From Fibrobacterota bacterium (GTDB lineage Bacteria > Fibrobacterota > Chitinivibrionia > Chitinivibrionales > Chitinispirillaceae): a stretch of DNA of 64,000 nucleotides. How positions within the stretch are numbered: the first letter of the stretch is position 1; the number at the start of each line of letters is the position of its first letter. A program made the position numbers and the translations under genes. The stretch is taken from positions 1 to 64,000 of the forward strand of contig JAEZKP010000023.1 of assembly GCA_023436145.1 (NCBI GenBank), in the 5' to 3' direction. Positions 62,549 to 64,000 of this stretch are shown one piece after another. Under the pieces are notes generated by a model, which worked only from the letters and a program-made list of their open reading frames with translations, made no database searches and had not been told where the DNA came from.

Positions 62549-64000
62549 TCAAGTAAAGAACTCTTCAGCATTCAAATCAATATCTGATAAATAATTGCCA
62601 GTTATCTGTCTTTTCAGGTCCAGTACTGTGTCGCCTCTTTTTTTGAGCCTCTCACAAAGAACCTCTAATAGACTGACGGCAATATCAGGTATCTCCAGAA
62701 GCAGTTTCTTAAATATTCCACGTCTGATAATAAGCAGCTCACTAGTCTCCTCTGCAAAAGCACTGGCAGATCTTGGTGTCTGGGTAAAAAGGCCAATTTC
62801 ACCGTAGGTATCGCCATCTTTCACCATCCGTAGAACCGTACTGACGTTTCCCTCACTTTTTACCACCCGAAGGCATCCCTTTTTGACTATATAAAGAATA
62901 TCTGATATCTCTCCCTGAGCAGAAATCAGCGTATCTTTTGCATATGTAGCCTCCTGTGCAATCTCTGCCAGTCTCATCAGTTTTTCGGCACCTACATTTT
63001 TAAAAAGAACCGTTTTCTTTAAAAATAAAACCCTTTCCAGTAACTCAAATGCTTTGATTTTTTTCCACTGTTCCTCATCCTCTGTTTCAAGCAATTCTCC
63101 TGCAGTCTCAGATACCTGCTTGTTTTGATCTGTGGAAAGCATCTTCAATATCTCCTTGAAATCAGATTTGAGCCCGGATTTGAAAACAGTATACATTGTA
63201 CATAAACAGATCCAGCGGTTATCAGAACTCAGAAAATAAATCAGTCCCACTTCCATGTGCTTTTCATTGAAGTGAAAATGATTTTTTCCAATTTTAGCCA
63301 GTGTCTCCCATGATTCATTCTTTAACAACGGCAAGACCAGTGAACCGATTTTCTGATAAGAGGTACTCTCTATTATTTCTATAAGATCCAGCCGCTGAGC
63401 TGGCTCTCTTATGTCAATATCATTATGCTTCCATGTCAGTATTCCCCTTTTATCCAATAAAACCATGGCACTCACTGCCCACTCACAAAAACGGATAATA
63501 TTATCCCTGAGAGCATCTTCCAGTATTCCAAAATCGAAATTTCTATCTTTTGATTGAAGATTATACAATTGAATAGCATCATTGTACACTGATTCCAGTT
63601 CGCATAGAATCCACCTATTGACAGTATCTGCTGTGCTTTTACTAATGAACCATGTTTTACCGGATGACCTGATCGAATCAGCAATTGTTCTGAGGCATTT
63701 AACCATCTCAAAAACCATACGACGGTTTTTCACAGTCGAAAGAAATTCTATCAGCTCCGGCCATAACTGAAACCCCGTACTTTCAATAATTTTTCCGGCT
63801 ATTGAAATATGTTCCCGCTCCATGCCTTCGATAATTTTCAGGGTATGAGTCCTGGTGTCAGCCGGTGCATATTTTAAAAGCATCTCCACACTTTTTGTGT
63901 AAACCTGAATCAGGGATGATTTAAGATTATTTAGCAGTATCTGCTCCCACCCCGGTATTTGAAGTATTCCGGTCAGATAAACACCTGCTGCCCTTCTGTT
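62549..64000 (-). CDS. HEAT-like and cyclic-nucleotide-binding protein, 5' end missing
   Basis: The frame stays open from the stop at 62549 to the window edge (at least 483 codons), so the true start is outside; GTG 63889 is only an internal start candidate. Most of the visible part is helical, HEAT-like repeats (FLSTVKNRRMVFEMVKCLRTIADSI; LLKNESWETLAKIG). The last ~125 residues are a cNMP-binding domain, with GEIGLFTQTPRSASAFAEE being the phosphate-binding cassette (Arg-Ser in place of Arg-Thr). It may be the soluble end of a larger membrane protein. It is upstream of the importer operon by 88 bases and could be co-transcribed. Confidence 0.8.
   Translation of the reverse strand, partial: NRRAAGVYLTGILQIPGWEQILLNNLKSSLIQVYTKSVEMLLKYAPADTRTHTLKIIEGMEREHISIAGKIIESTGFQLWPELIEFLSTVKNRRMVFEMVKCLRTIADSIRSSGKTWFISKSTADTVNRWILCELESVYNDAIQLYNLQSKDRNFDFGILEDALRDNIIRFCEWAVSAMVLLDKRGILTWKHNDIDIREPAQRLDLIEIIESTSYQKIGSLVLPLLKNESWETLAKIGKNHFHFNEKHMEVGLIYFLSSDNRWICLCTMYTVFKSGLKSDFKEILKMLSTDQNKQVSETAGELLETEDEEQWKKIKAFELLERVLFLKKTVLFKNVGAEKLMRLAEIAQEATYAKDTLISAQGEISDILYIVKKGCLRVVKSEGNVSTVLRMVKDGDTYGEIGLFTQTPRSASAFAEETSELLIIRRGIFKKLLLEIPDIAVSLLEVLCERLKKRGDTVLDLKRQITGNYLSDIDLNAEEFFT

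Overview
The window (about 40% G+C by eye) comes from a Gram-negative bacterium. It encodes a TonB-dependent receptor, several outer-membrane beta-barrel-like proteins, lipoproteins and a secreted protein with a FlgD/type-9-like C-terminal sheet. That combination fits the FCB group or a neighbour such as Fibrobacterota, but no rRNA or other firm marker is present, so this placement is an inference.

Layout. (1) 1-827: the 5' part of an IS200-like/REP-associated transposase on the minus strand, followed by three short hairpin repeats that look like its REP partners. (2) 828-10397, minus strand: a small beta-barrel protein, a lipid gene set (flavodoxin/SCP2 fusion, FabZ-like dehydratase, PlsC-like acyltransferase), a TonB-dependent receptor, a lysophospholipase-like hydrolase, a radical SAM/SPASM protein and a secreted protein. 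(3) 10819-14248, plus strand: two tandem paralogous beta-barrel proteins. (4) about 14348-54485, plus strand: a 40-kb extracellular contractile injection system (eCIS) locus. (5) 54551-55642: a secreted CAP-domain protein; then a small secreted protein and tRNA-Thr(CGU). (6) 56649-64000, minus strand: an ABC sugar-type importer operon with a lipoprotein and a TPR protein, preceded by a cyclic-nucleotide-binding protein cut by the window edge.

How the eCIS genes fit together. A possible regulator (14348) and the AAA+ ATPase (15803) come first, then the Pvc16-like tail terminator, one sheath, the main tube, and a phage-type tail assembly chaperone. The chaperone appears to be extended by a -1 frameshift at a run of eight G into a DUF6760-like tail. 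Next come a 509-aa unknown, a second tube-like protein, a LysM adaptor, a split spike (gpD and gpV), PAAR tip, gp25, two gpJ-like baseplate proteins and a beta-propeller/gpI fusion. Three consecutive proteins follow that share an N-terminal anchor but end in a beta-propeller, a PASTA domain and a histidine-rich fibre. A ParA ATPase, a small basic protein and an OsmC-like protein lead into the cargo region.

The cargo region holds three proteins with the same N-terminal leader. The first (1720 aa) carries the DUF4157 core and a C-terminal PD-(D/E)XK-like nuclease, followed by a coupled candidate immunity gene. The second carries DUF4157 and a C-terminal zincin resembling the catalytic domain of anthrax lethal factor. 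The third keeps the leader but lacks the DUF4157 HELTH core and ends in a methyltransferase-like domain. The locus closes with a cysteine-cluster protein, a 151-aa unknown and an M15 peptidase with a peptidoglycan-binding domain. There are no capsid, terminase, integrase or T6SS membrane-complex genes, so this is an injection machine rather than a prophage or a classical T6SS. No tape-measure gene was recognised.
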